This document shows positions 43,860 to 52,745 of a DNA stretch of 64,000 nt, piece by piece. Under the pieces are notes generated by a model. That model was not told the origin of the DNA. It did no database searches and saw only the letters and a list, made by a program, of their open reading frames with translations. The position numbers and the translations under genes are program-made. This DNA comes from Arthrobacter cryoconiti (GTDB lineage Bacteria > Actinomycetota > Actinomycetes > Actinomycetales > Micrococcaceae): NCBI RefSeq assembly GCF_020905375.1, contig NZ_JAJJBU010000007.1, positions 87,524 through 151,523 of the forward strand. The letters are read 5' to 3'. Numbering within the stretch: position 1 is the first letter of the stretch; each line of letters begins with the position of its first letter.

Positions 43860-45107
43860 GTGAACCCTTTGCTAAGCGGTGTTGTTGCCGGCCTGATCGG
43901 TCTGGCCTTAGGCGTATTTGGCATGCTTGCCTTTAGCGCCAGCGAACGGTCCCGTCGGCGGACAGTAGACGTCCGTGAACCCGGACTCCCTGATGGGTCA
44001 GCAGAGGTACTCTCCGTGGTCGGTAAAGCTTTCATCGTCATTGACGTTGTGGATGGGGTGGTGCGTGCCAGCCCTGGTGCATACGCCTACGGGCTGGTCA
44101 GAGGCCATACGGTAGTGCATCGTGAACTCTTGGAGTTGGCGCACCGGGTGCGCCGTGATGGCGTCATTGAAGAACGGAGCCTGATCTTGCCCCGCGTGGT
44201 CCTCCCAGTAACAGCCCCTGAGGCCGCCGGCGCAGATTCGTCTGCGGGGAGTCCCACTTCCGCTTTTGGGGCCATGCCCTTTCAGGGCTCGCTCGTCATC
44301 TCGGTCCGGGTGGCACCGCTCTCGGAGGACTACATCTTGCTGCTGGCCGAGGACCGCACTGAGATAGCGCGCACTGAAGCCGTGCGCAACGACTTCGTGG
44401 CGAATGTCTCTCACGAGCTCAAGACTCCCGTGGGTGCCATTTCCCTGCTGGCCGAGGCCTTGGAGTCTTCTCCGGATGATGAAGTAACGGTGCGCCGCTT
44501 CGCCAAGCGCATGATCACTGAATCGGCCCGTCTGGCAGCCCTCGTCCAGGACATCATCGAGCTCTCACGCCTCCAGAGCAAGGACGTGGCAGTAGCAGGG
44601 GAAGCCGTGGATATGAACGCCGTCGTCGCCGAAGCTGTTGAGAGAACGCGCCTGCCCGCCCACAGCAAGAACATCACTTTAGCTGTTGGTCCGCACCGAG
44701 AGGGCCAAGTCCATGGTGATGCCGCGCAGTTGGTGACGGCGCTGCGGAATTTGATCGATAACGCGGTGCGCTATTCCCCGGAGAACACCGCGGTGGGAAT
44801 CGGCTTGTCGGTGGCAGATGGCGTGGTTTCCGTGAGTGTTTCAGATCAAGGCGATGGCTTGAGTCCGGAGGACCAAGACCGGGTGTTTGAGCGGTTCTAC
44901 CGCGTGGATGCAGCGCGTTCGCGCCACACCGGCGGCACAGGCTTGGGGCTGAGCATCGTCAAACACATCGTGGGAAACCATGGTGGTGAAGTCACATTGT
45001 GGTCGGCGCCGAAAACAGGCTCCACGTTCACCATCCGCCTACCCCAATTTTTACTTCCCGAGGACGACGACGGCCGGAGCGTTCTGGCTAATCGTCACCA
45101 TGACTGA
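43860..45107 (+). CDS. senX3: Phosphate-sensing histidine kinase SenX3
   Basis: 415 residues. One N-terminal hydrophobic segment, a PAS-like region (about 45-165), HisKA with the phospho-acceptor His in VSHELKTPVG, and an ATPase domain with N-box NLIDNAVRYSP, DQGDGL and GTGLGLSIVKHI. It phosphorylates RegX3, encoded 33 bases downstream. TAGGCT lies exactly 6 bases before the GTG, so the operon mRNA is likely leaderless. Confidence 0.93.
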   Translation: MNPLLSGVVAGLIGLALGVFGMLAFSASERSRRRTVDVREPGLPDGSAEVLSVVGKAFIVIDVVDGVVRASPGAYAYGLVRGHTVVHRELLELAHRVRRDGVIEERSLILPRVVLPVTAPEAAGADSSAGSPTSAFGAMPFQGSLVISVRVAPLSEDYILLLAEDRTEIARTEAVRNDFVANVSHELKTPVGAISLLAEALESSPDDEVTVRRFAKRMITESARLAALVQDIIELSRLQSKDVAVAGEAVDMNAVVAEAVERTRLPAHSKNITLAVGPHREGQVHGDAAQLVTALRNLIDNAVRYSPENTAVGIGLSVADGVVSVSVSDQGDGLSPEDQDRVFERFYRVDAARSRHTGGTGLGLSIVKHIVGNHGGEVTLWSAPKTGSTFTIRLPQFLLPEDDDGRSVLANRHHD

Positions 45108-45140
45108 CCCACACGCGAGAAACCAAGGAGAATTACTAGC

Positions 45141-45821
45141 TTGAGCAGAATCTTGATTGTTGAGGACGAGGACTCCATCAGTGACCCGTTGTCATTCCTG
45201 TTATCCAAGGAAGGCTACGAAGTAGAGGTCGTTGACAATGGTTTGGACGCACTGGTTGCCTTTGAACGCAGTGGCGCGGATCTGGTGCTTCTAGACCTGC
45301 AGTTGCCCGGAATGAGCGGAACGGAGGTGTGTAAGCACCTGCGGCAGCGTTCGAGCGTGCCGATCATCATGCTCACGGCCAAGGATTCCGAGATCGATAA
45401 AGTTGTGGGACTAGAACTTGGTGCCGACGACTATGTCACTAAGCCTTATTCATCCCGCGAGCTGATCGCCCGTATCCGGGCCGTGTTACGTCGTCTTGCG
45501 GAGCCAGAGGAACTGCTGAGCACGACAGTGCATGCCGGCCCTGTCCGTTTGGACGTGGAGCGCCATGTGGTGACTGTGCATGGCGAAAGCACGTCATTCC
45601 CACTCAAGGAGTTCGAGCTGCTGGAAATGCTGCTGCGCAATGCCGGCCGGGTGTTGACGCGCGGGCAGTTGATCGATCGGGTGTGGGGTTCGGATTATGT
45701 GGGGGATACCAAGACCCTGGACGTGCACGTCAAACGTATCCGGAGCAAGATTGAGCCCGATCCGGCCGCACCCAGGTACGTGGTGACGGTCCGGGGGCTT
45801 GGTTACAAGTTCGAGCCGTAA
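45141..45821 (+). CDS. regX3: Response regulator RegX3
   Basis: 226 residues: receiver domain with acidic pocket EDED, phospho-acceptor Asp in LVLLDLQLPGMSG and Lys in YVTKPYS, then an OmpR-type winged helix (about 130-226). TTG start with AAGGAG 10 bases upstream. Partner of SenX3; likely controls phosphate genes. Confidence 0.94.
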   Translation: MSRILIVEDEDSISDPLSFLLSKEGYEVEVVDNGLDALVAFERSGADLVLLDLQLPGMSGTEVCKHLRQRSSVPIIMLTAKDSEIDKVVGLELGADDYVTKPYSSRELIARIRAVLRRLAEPEELLSTTVHAGPVRLDVERHVVTVHGESTSFPLKEFELLEMLLRNAGRVLTRGQLIDRVWGSDYVGDTKTLDVHVKRIRSKIEPDPAAPRYVVTVRGLGYKFEP

Positions 45822-45867
45822 CGACTGGGCCGACAAGAGCTGAGCCGCACCTTAGGCAACTATTCAA

Positions 45868-45898
45868 TATTTTGTGTATACAGAAAATAATGTATTCT
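45868..45898. promoter_or_regulatory. AT-rich operator/promoter of the ArsR gene
   Basis: ATAC (78-81) and GTAT (92-95) inverted boxes inside an AT-rich stretch overlap the -10-like TATTCT (45893-45898), which ends 6 bases before the ArsR GTG. This fits an autoregulated metal-responsive promoter. Confidence 0.5.
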
Positions 45899-45904
45899 CA
45901 AGGT

Positions 45905-46234
45905 GTGGAAACTATAACTCATTCGACGGTCCTTGGACGCTTCGGACATGCCCTCTCGGATCCTAAGCGGGCGCGAATTCTCCTAACGCTGCGCGATTCC
46001 CCCGCCTATCCCTCCGATCTGGCGCAGACCCTGGGGATCAGCCGGCAAAGCCTCTCCAACAATTTGGCCTGTCTTCGCGGCTGCGGGCTGGTGGTGGCGG
46101 TTCCGGAGGGACGGCGGACTCGATACGAGCTGGCGGATGCGAAGATCGGCCATGCGTTGGCGGACCTTTTAGCAGTCGTGCTCACTGTTGACCCGGAATA
46201 CTGTGCTGACGCAGAAGTGGAAGGTTGCTGCTGA
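45905..46234 (+). CDS. ArsR-family metal-responsive repressor (CmtR-like)
   Basis: 109 residues. The helix-turn-helix is in SDLAQTLGISRQSLSNNLACLRG. A Cys in this region and the C-terminal Cys cluster (YC...GCC) resemble the CmtR Cd/Pb sensor class. I chose the GTG at 45905: TATTCT lies 6 bases upstream and the longer frame from 45872 would read through the operator. Its stop overlaps the ATG of the exporter gene. Confidence 0.8.
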   Translation: METITHSTVLGRFGHALSDPKRARILLTLRDSPAYPSDLAQTLGISRQSLSNNLACLRGCGLVVAVPEGRRTRYELADAKIGHALADLLAVVLTVDPEYCADAEVEGCC

Positions 46235-46989
46235 TGGCCACCACAAATCTGCCAGGACTCACAGCCCCAACGGCTGATCGGCGGCGTGTTTTGAACCGCA
46301 GGATCAGACTATTCGTCGCCGCCACCATCACCTACAACGTTATTGAAGCCGTCATAGGCCTCTCATCAGGAATCGGCGCATCCTCCAGCGCACTCATCGG
46401 CTTTGGTTTGGACTCCATCGTAGAAGTCTCCTCCGCTGCCGCGCTGGCATGGCAATTCAGTGCCCGTGATCCTGAAGCCCGCGAGCAAAAAGCGCTGCGC
46501 ATCATCGCCTTCTCCTTTTTTGGTTTAGCAGCCTTTGTTTCCGCTGATGCTCTGAGCTCCTTGATAACGGGCAGAGAAGCAGAACACTCCAACGTAGGCA
46601 TCGTTCTGGCTGCGGTCAGCCTGATTATTATGCCGGTGCTGTCCTGGGCGCAGCGCCGGGTTGGTCGGGAGCTTGGCTCGAAGTCAGCAGTTGCAGATTC
46701 GAAGCAGACCTTGCTGTGTACCTATCTTTCGGCAGTACTTTTGGTAGGCCTACTTTTGAACAGTGTGCTGGGATGGTCGTGGGCCGATCCGATTGCTGCA
46801 CTTGTGATCGCAGGCGTTGCGATTAAGGAAGGCCGCTCCGCTTGGCGAGGAGATACGTGCTGTACACCGTTGCCACAAGGCGACGGTGCGCAGACGGAAG
46901 CCGTAGATGACTGCTGCTCTGAGAATCACACAATCCAGGTTGCAAGCGTTCAAGGCGGCGAATGTTCCTGCTGCACTCCTGATGCCTAA
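46234..46989 (+). CDS. Cation diffusion facilitator-like transporter with Cys-rich tail
   Basis: 251 residues with six membrane spans in the CDF order; GFGLDSIVE carries the membrane metal-site Asp. Unlike most CDF proteins the C-terminal domain is short and Cys-rich (CCTP, CCSE, CSCC), suggesting thiol-metal capture. The ATG overlaps the ArsR stop. It probably exports Cd, Pb or Zn under ArsR control. Confidence 0.85.
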   Translation: MATTNLPGLTAPTADRRRVLNRRIRLFVAATITYNVIEAVIGLSSGIGASSSALIGFGLDSIVEVSSAAALAWQFSARDPEAREQKALRIIAFSFFGLAAFVSADALSSLITGREAEHSNVGIVLAAVSLIIMPVLSWAQRRVGRELGSKSAVADSKQTLLCTYLSAVLLVGLLLNSVLGWSWADPIAALVIAGVAIKEGRSAWRGDTCCTPLPQGDGAQTEAVDDCCSENHTIQVASVQGGECSCCTPDA

Positions 46990-47054
46990 GCGACGCAACA
47001 GTGCTAGTTGTCCCGCGCTGACGAGAAACATGACGTGCGGCTATGGAAATAGCG

Positions 47055-47091
47055 AGGGACCAGGCTCAACATCACGTTGAGCCTGGTCCCT
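47055..47091. terminator. Bidirectional terminator
   Basis: Perfect 16-base arms (AGGGACCAGGCTCAAC and its complement) around ATCAC. It separates the convergent cation exporter and lipoprotein genes. Confidence 0.9.
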
Positions 47092-47170
47092 CTGAGCGCC
47101 TGAACTACGCGCCTGAACAGCGGCTGTACTGCGGCGTCTTGTTTACGGCGCCTGTTTTGGGGTGCCTGTA

Positions 47171-47722
47171 TTAGCTGGCTGCGGCAGTTGCCGTCGGGGT
47201 GGGCATTGCTGATGGGCTCGGCATGGCCGTCGGGACTAGGTTCTTGTATTCTTTCAACGTTCCGTCAAGGACGGGAACGTTGAGCGTGCCGGTTTCGGTG
47301 GCTCCGGCTGACTGGCGCAGTTCAATGGTCTCAAGAGCACCAGGGGCGGCCTTGACGGTACTGAGGATTGCTTTATCGCTCTTGCCGTTGAGCACTAGAG
47401 GGACGCCCGGCTCAATCGAGACTTCGGTCTGGGATCCCTGCGCGCCACTGATGGTTAGTGTGATCGGGGCAGTGGACGTGTTGTAAAAAGTGCCCAAAAC
47501 GCGTCCGGGACCTCCAGCCTCACCGGAAATGATGAGCACATTGCGCAGTTCAAGGTGACCCATATCCATGCGAACTCCATCCGATGCGGAATACACAACG
47601 GTGGTGGACTGCGGGTTGATGGCACTGCAACCGGTAAAGGCCATGGCACCGATGCCGATAGCGGCAATCAGGCTTAAGCGCTGTACTCGTTTGGCTCCGG
47701 GGGTGCCGGCAGCGGTTCTCAC
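47171..47722 (-). CDS. Conserved actinobacterial lipoprotein
   Basis: 183 residues: signal peptide with lipobox FTGC, then a beta-rich domain (VRMDMGHLELRNVLIISGEAG; GTFYNTSTAPITLTI) like that of small lipoproteins found beside carD in Micrococcales, and a Pro/Thr/Ala-rich tail. Function unknown. AGGAG stands 8 bases before the GTG. Divergent from carD. Confidence 0.75.
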   Translation of the reverse strand: MRTAAGTPGAKRVQRLSLIAAIGIGAMAFTGCSAINPQSTTVVYSASDGVRMDMGHLELRNVLIISGEAGGPGRVLGTFYNTSTAPITLTISGAQGSQTEVSIEPGVPLVLNGKSDKAILSTVKAAPGALETIELRQSAGATETGTLNVPVLDGTLKEYKNLVPTAMPSPSAMPTPTATAAAS

Positions 47723-48009
47723 GTCAGTAACTCCTCATGGAAAAGGTCCAAAATATCTGCCACCAGCTTATCTGCAATTGCGCCGAATACCCGCTTTTGG
47801 GCCTATTTGGGCGTATCGGCGACTCTCGAGGGCGCACTATGGAACGCCCGACTGCACTTCGCGAACGTTTAGTCAAGGGTTGCAAAAATCTCCAGCGCTT
47901 GGATCAATTGCGCGCTGAGCATATCTGCATGCGGTCCTGACCTGCGGAAACTCAAGGGAGTAGGCTCGCGGACGTGGTAAACTAGGGGCATTGGAAAGGG
48001 AGAATCCAC

Positions 48010-48492
48010 ATGCTTTTTGAGGTCGGCGAGACAGTAGTTTACCCACACCACGGCGCGGCAAAGATTGAAGAGATCAAACTGCGCACCGTCCGGGGTGAAG
48101 AGAAGATGTATCTCAAACTTAAGGTTGCCCAAGGAGACCTGACAATTGAGGTTCCTGCTGAAAACGTGGACCTTGTAGGGGTTCGCGATGTTGTAGGTAA
48201 AGAAGGTTTGGAGCACGTTTTTGAAGTGCTGCGGGCTGAATTCACCGAAGAACCCACCAACTGGTCCCGCCGGTACAAGGCTAACTTGGAAAAGTTGGCT
48301 TCCGGAGACGTCATTCGGGTTGCGGAAGTTGTTCGCGACCTGTGGCGCCGTGATCACGATCGCGGGTTGTCGGCAGGCGAGAAGCGCATGTTGGCCAAAG
48401 CTCGTCAGATCCTGATTTCCGAGCTTGCCCTAGCGGAAAAGACTGACGAGGAAAAAGCTGCAGAGGTCTTGGACGAGGTCCTAGCTTCATAG
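48010..48492 (+). CDS. carD: RNA polymerase-binding transcription factor CarD
   Basis: 160 residues: N-terminal Tudor-like RNAP-interaction domain ([18 protein letters not shown]) and a C-terminal helical DNA-binding domain with W in NWSRRYKAN. It stabilises open complexes at rRNA and other promoters. A TAAACT -10 at 47978-47983 and AAGGGAG before the ATG show a normal leadered mRNA. Confidence 0.96.
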   Translation: MLFEVGETVVYPHHGAAKIEEIKLRTVRGEEKMYLKLKVAQGDLTIEVPAENVDLVGVRDVVGKEGLEHVFEVLRAEFTEEPTNWSRRYKANLEKLASGDVIRVAEVVRDLWRRDHDRGLSAGEKRMLAKARQILISELALAEKTDEEKAAEVLDEVLAS

Positions 48493-48557
48493 TTTTGGAC
48501 AACGGCTTTTGCGCAACTGCTCCGGCTTCTGTGAGCGGATTGAAATAGGTTACTTAA

Positions 48558-48591
48558 GGGAACCCCGGCACCCGTGGTGCCGGGGTTCCTT
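48558..48591. terminator. Terminator after carD
   Basis: AGGGAACCCCGGCACC and GGTGCCGGGGTTCCTT around a 3-base loop. Confidence 0.85.
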
Positions 48592-48636
48592 GCGTCCCCG
48601 CACCAAAGCCTTGCGTCCCGGCGCTAATGTGGAGTT

Positions 48637-49419
48637 ATGACTGAGGTTCCAAGCGCCAAGTGCGCGGTAGTGATTGTGGCAGCCGGATCCGGCCAACGCC
48701 TGGGGCAGGGGGTGCCTAAGGCGAGGGTTCTACTCGGCGGGGAGCCCATGCTGGTGCATACCGTCCGGGGAGTGGTCAGATCCGGGATCGCCTCGCAAAT
48801 TTGCATCGCCGTCCCCGCAGAAGATGCGGCAATGGAGCAAATCTGTACCAAGTTGGTGGGTGAATTCGGGTCGAAGACTGATCTGCAATGGTCCATCGTT
48901 GCCGGAGGTGCCGACCGAGCAGAGTCCGTGCGGGCGGCACTGTCAGTTCTGGCATCGGACATCACCACGGTGCTGATCCACGACGCCGCCCGGCCCCTCA
49001 CGCCGGCCGGAGTCTTTGATCGCGTGAGCCATGCCCTGCGCGACGGCGCCAAGGCAGTCATCCCGGCTCTCGCCGTCGTCGATACCATCAAGACTGTGGT
49101 TCCCGCTGGGCTTCCCGGCACGGGCGCGGGAGTGGAAAAGGTCTCCGGGACTCCTGCGCGTAGCCGTCTCCGGGCTATCCAGACACCGCAGGGATTTGAT
49201 GTTGACACGTTGCGTCGCGCTCACGAGCATGCCCAGTCCCTCGACGCCGCGTCCGCCGCGCTGATCACGGATGACGCGATGTTGGTGGAGGCGCTGGGCG
49301 AGGACGTTTACGTGGTCCAAGGCTCCACGCACAGCTTGAAGGTGACTACGCCTACGGATCTGCTGCTGGCCGAGGCTATGCTCGCTGGTCCGTTGCGCCC
49401 GCGCTGGATTGAGGGTTGA
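48637..49419 (+). CDS. ispD: 2-C-methyl-D-erythritol 4-phosphate cytidylyltransferase
   Basis: 260 residues of the non-mevalonate isoprenoid pathway. [18 protein letters not shown] is the CTP-binding glycine-rich loop and Lys; DAARPLT follows. TAATGT lies exactly 6 bases before the ATG. Its stop lies close to the start of ispF (2-3 bases), so the two are coupled. Confidence 0.95.
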   Translation: MTEVPSAKCAVVIVAAGSGQRLGQGVPKARVLLGGEPMLVHTVRGVVRSGIASQICIAVPAEDAAMEQICTKLVGEFGSKTDLQWSIVAGGADRAESVRAALSVLASDITTVLIHDAARPLTPAGVFDRVSHALRDGAKAVIPALAVVDTIKTVVPAGLPGTGAGVEKVSGTPARSRLRAIQTPQGFDVDTLRRAHEHAQSLDAASAALITDDAMLVEALGEDVYVVQGSTHSLKVTTPTDLLLAEAMLAGPLRPRWIEG

Positions 49420-49421
49420 GT

Positions 49422-49937
49422 ATGCAAGCTCATTCCGCGCCCCTTCCCCGCACGGGTATCGGGATTGACACCCACGCTTTCGCCCCGGAATCCTCCGACG
49501 GCGCCGCGCAGGTCCCGCTGTGGTTGGCGGGTTTGCTGTGGGAAGGGGAACGCGGACTCTCGGGACATTCCGACGGGGATGCCGTGGCTCATGCGGCCGC
49601 TGATGCGCTGTTTTCTGCGGCTGGAGTTGGTGATCTCGGAACTCATTTCGGTACTGACCGGCCCGAATGGAAGGGGGCCAGTGGAGTGCGCCTGCTCTCG
49701 GAGGCGGCCCGCATTGTCAGGGCTGCCGGGTTTGAGATCGGCAACGTTGCAGTGCAATTTGTGGGCAACCGACCCAAATTTAGTCCGCGTCGAGCCGAAG
49801 CAGAAGCTGTCCTGAGCGCCGCAGCCGGTGCGCCCGTGTCCGTGAGCGCGACGACGTCGGACGGGCTGGGATTTCCTGGCCGAGGTGAAGGCATCACGGC
49901 CATGGCCACGGCCCTCGTCGTCGCGGTGAACCCCTAG
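49422..49937 (+). CDS. ispF: 2-C-methyl-D-erythritol 2,4-cyclodiphosphate synthase
   Basis: 171 residues, usual length. GIGIDTHAF supplies the Asp/His metal site, [18 protein letters not shown] the second, and [15 protein letters not shown] the CTP-end loop. It follows IspD in the same pathway. I chose ATG 49422 over TTG 49416 because GAGGG is 6 bases upstream. Confidence 0.95.
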   Translation: MQAHSAPLPRTGIGIDTHAFAPESSDGAAQVPLWLAGLLWEGERGLSGHSDGDAVAHAAADALFSAAGVGDLGTHFGTDRPEWKGASGVRLLSEAARIVRAAGFEIGNVAVQFVGNRPKFSPRRAEAEAVLSAAAGAPVSVSATTSDGLGFPGRGEGITAMATALVVAVNP

Positions 49938-50009
49938 GCGGTAAGTAACTGCCCCGCACAACCAGGCATCTGCTCGGCAAGCAGCCGCTGGAAAGGATAA
50001 CGTAGAGCC

Positions 50010-51428
50010 GTGACCCTGCGCTTTTATGATTCCGCCACTGCTTCCGTCCGTGATTTCACCCCACTTGTGGAGGGGAAAGCTTCCCTGTACTACTGCGGTG
50101 CCACGGTCCAAGGCGAGCCGCACATCGGACACGTCCGCTCCGCTTTGGCCTTTGACCAGCTGAGCCGTTGGCTCCAGAGCTCGGGCTTGGACGTCACGGT
50201 GGTCCGTAACGTGACGGACATTGACGACAAAATTCTGCTCAAGGCCGCGGAAAATAACGAACCTTGGTGGGCGCTGGCGTACCGTTTTGAGCAAGCTTTT
50301 GCCACCGCGTATGAGTCCTTGGGCATCATGAAGCCCACCTATGAGCCGCGCGCCACGGGCCACATCCCCGAGATGCACGCGCTGATCGCCCGTCTCATTG
50401 AGCGCGGCCACGCCTATCCAGCGCGTGACGAATCCGGCGATGTCTATTTCGATGTTCGTTCCTGGAAACAATATGGGTCACTGACACATCAGAGAATTGA
50501 TGACATGCAGGCCGCGCCCGACGCCGACCCACGGGGCAAGCGCGATCCCCGCGACTTTGCGCTGTGGAAGGGGCACAAGGAGGGTGAGCCGGAAACTGCG
50601 CAGTGGACTTCCCCGTGGGGTGCCGGCCGTCCCGGATGGCATTTGGAGTGCTCGGCAATGGTCACCAAGTACCTCGGCGCCGCCTTTGACATTCACGGTG
50701 GTGGACTTGATCTGCGCTTTCCACACCATGAAAATGAGATGGCACAGTCGCAGGCCGCGGGTGATGCATTTGCGAACTTTTGGATGCACAACGGCATGGT
50801 CACTTATCAGGGTGAAAAGATGTCAAAGTCCATCGGTAACACCATCAACCCGCGGGAAATGTTGGAGGTGGCGCGCCCCCTAGTGGTTCGCTATTACTTG
50901 GGCCAAGCTCATTACCGTTCGGTGTTGGATTACCGCCCGGGCTCGCTCACGGAGGCTGCTGCCGCCGTCGAACGCATCGAGACGTTCCTGCACGCTGCCA
51001 TCGCGAAACTTTTTCCCGGAGGTGATTGGGGCGTGGTAGCCAATATTCCCAGCGCGTTTAGGGACGCAATGGATGAGGACCTCAATGTTCCCGCGGCTCT
51101 GGCCGTCCTGCACGAAACAGTGCGGGCCGGCAATACTGCTTTGGCTGCCAAAGACGATTCCGCGACCTTGATGGCGTTCCAAGCGGTGGTGGGAATGAGC
51201 CAAGCTTTGGGCATCAACCCCCTCGATGAGCGCTGGACCCGGAGCGGGACTGCCGGTGCGGAAACGGCGGCCTTGGACGTTTTGGTCAACGCGCAGCTTC
51301 TGGCCCGTGCGCAGGCTCGCACAGAAAAGAACTGGGCCGAGTCGGACCGGATCAGGGACGTCTTGGCGGCGGCCGGAGTGGAAATTGCCGATTCCGCTGA
51401 TGGTTCCACCTGGTCCCTAAAGAGCTAG
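50010..51428 (+). CDS. cysS: Cysteinyl-tRNA synthetase
   Basis: 472 residues. PHIGHVRS is the HIGH motif, [10 protein letters not shown] the KMSKS motif, and YYCGATVQ holds a zinc Cys. TAACGT lies 6 bases before the GTG (leaderless). Gene order ispD-ispF-cysS-rlmB is conserved in actinobacteria. Confidence 0.97.
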   Translation: MTLRFYDSATASVRDFTPLVEGKASLYYCGATVQGEPHIGHVRSALAFDQLSRWLQSSGLDVTVVRNVTDIDDKILLKAAENNEPWWALAYRFEQAFATAYESLGIMKPTYEPRATGHIPEMHALIARLIERGHAYPARDESGDVYFDVRSWKQYGSLTHQRIDDMQAAPDADPRGKRDPRDFALWKGHKEGEPETAQWTSPWGAGRPGWHLECSAMVTKYLGAAFDIHGGGLDLRFPHHENEMAQSQAAGDAFANFWMHNGMVTYQGEKMSKSIGNTINPREMLEVARPLVVRYYLGQAHYRSVLDYRPGSLTEAAAAVERIETFLHAAIAKLFPGGDWGVVANIPSAFRDAMDEDLNVPAALAVLHETVRAGNTALAAKDDSATLMAFQAVVGMSQALGINPLDERWTRSGTAGAETAALDVLVNAQLLARAQARTEKNWAESDRIRDVLAAAGVEIADSADGSTWSLKS

Positions 51429-51436
51429 CCGCCCCC

Positions 51437-51528
51437 AACGCTCGGTTACTTTAGGGCGTGTTTTGCCCAACGCTCGGTTACCACTTGCGGGAGCGTTGGG
51501 CAAAACTGCCCCTAAAGTAACCGAGCGT
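51437..51528. repeat. Palindromic dispersed repeat, copy 2
   Basis: AACGCTCGGTTACTTTAGGG at 51437-51456, a partial AACGCTCGGTTA at 51469-51480 and an inverted CCTAAAGTAACCGAGCGT at 51511-51528. Same unit and arrangement as copy 1 at 16587-16711. It starts 9 bases past cysS. Confidence 0.9.
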
Positions 51529-51742
51529 CGGAACGTGGGGTGGATGCTCCGCGCCTGCTCGTGAGACTGCGCACTTTCCGCGCCACGTATCAGCATTTTG
51601 GCGTCGAGGCCGTAAGCTAATAGCTACGGGTTTGCAATCCCCGTCCTCCCGCGCGCCCAAAGGCGTTAACGGAGCCATTTTTTGTAACGACCATCGGGGC
51701 CATGACAACACAGGGCGCCGCACCAATCGTAAGGGTTTTTCC

Positions 51743-52744
51743 ATGGCCAACAGTTCCCGCTCCGGCGCAGTCCGCAAGCTCAAGAAGGGTCCCGTCAAGG
51801 GCACAGGCGGGCTGGGTCGCAAGGCACTAGAAGGCAAGGGCCCCACACCGAAGGCAGACGAGCGCACCTACCACAAGGCCTATAAGAGCAAGGAACTTGC
51901 TGAGCGTTCCGCGGCCAAACACGGCACGACCAAGAGCGCTCCGACCAAGCGTCGCAGCAGTGGACCAAAGGGCCGCGCCACGGAAGAACTCGTGACAGGG
52001 CGCAACTCCGTGGTCGAGGCTCTCCGCGCGGAGATCCCAGCAAAGGCGCTCTACGTTGCTGTGCGCGTGGACATGGATGAGCGGGTGCGCGAATCGATCA
52101 AGCTCGCCAACGAACGCGGCATCCCGTTGCTGGAAGCCCACAAGCCAGAATTGGACCGCCTCACCGAGGATGCCGTCCATCAGGGCCTCGTCTTGCAGAT
52201 CCCTCCGTATGAGTACGAAGACGCCGTAGACATGGCCACGGAAATCATGGAGAAGTGGAAGAAGGGGCACATCAACAACGCCCCGCTAATCGTCGCGTTG
52301 GATGGCATCACAGATCCGCGTAACTTAGGTGCCATCATCCGCAGCGTGTCCGCTTTCTCGGGCCACGCCGTCGTCATTCCTGAGCGCCGCAGTGCCGGTG
52401 TCACGGCCTCTGCCTGGAAGACCAGTGCTGGGGCCGCCGTGCGCGTACCCGTTGCGAAGGCCCCCAACTTGAATCGTGCCATTGGCGCTTTCCAGAAGAT
52501 GGGCTACTTTGTGTTGGGGCTCGACGGCGACGGTGACGTTTCGCTGCCCGATCTGGGCCTGGCTAAGGACCCGATCTGCTTGGTGGTCGGTTCTGAGGGC
52601 AAGGGACTTTCGCGTCTGGTGCGCGAGAACTGCGATCAGATCGTCTCGATCCCTATCAACTCAGCCATGGAGTCCTTGAACGCATCCATGGCCGTCGGTA
52701 TCAGCCTGTATGAGGTATCTAAACAGCGTTCCGCCCAGGTCTAA
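51743..52744 (+). CDS. rlmB: 23S rRNA 2'-O-ribose methyltransferase RlmB (SpoU family)
   Basis: 333 residues. A basic, probably disordered N-terminal extension (1-90), an L30e-like substrate-binding domain (about 95-165), and a SPOUT domain with DPRNLGAIIRS, VGSEGKGLS and SMAVGISLYE knot motifs. The extension is longer than in E. coli. AAGGG stands 7 bases before ATG 51743. One base separates it from glgX. Confidence 0.92.
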   Translation: MANSSRSGAVRKLKKGPVKGTGGLGRKALEGKGPTPKADERTYHKAYKSKELAERSAAKHGTTKSAPTKRRSSGPKGRATEELVTGRNSVVEALRAEIPAKALYVAVRVDMDERVRESIKLANERGIPLLEAHKPELDRLTEDAVHQGLVLQIPPYEYEDAVDMATEIMEKWKKGHINNAPLIVALDGITDPRNLGAIIRSVSAFSGHAVVIPERRSAGVTASAWKTSAGAAVRVPVAKAPNLNRAIGAFQKMGYFVLGLDGDGDVSLPDLGLAKDPICLVVGSEGKGLSRLVRENCDQIVSIPINSAMESLNASMAVGISLYEVSKQRSAQV

Positions 52745-52745
52745 T

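Noticed and set aside
49308..50471. 387-residue minus-strand frame across ispD/ispF/cysS
   Set aside because: Shadow of three convincing genes; no motif.
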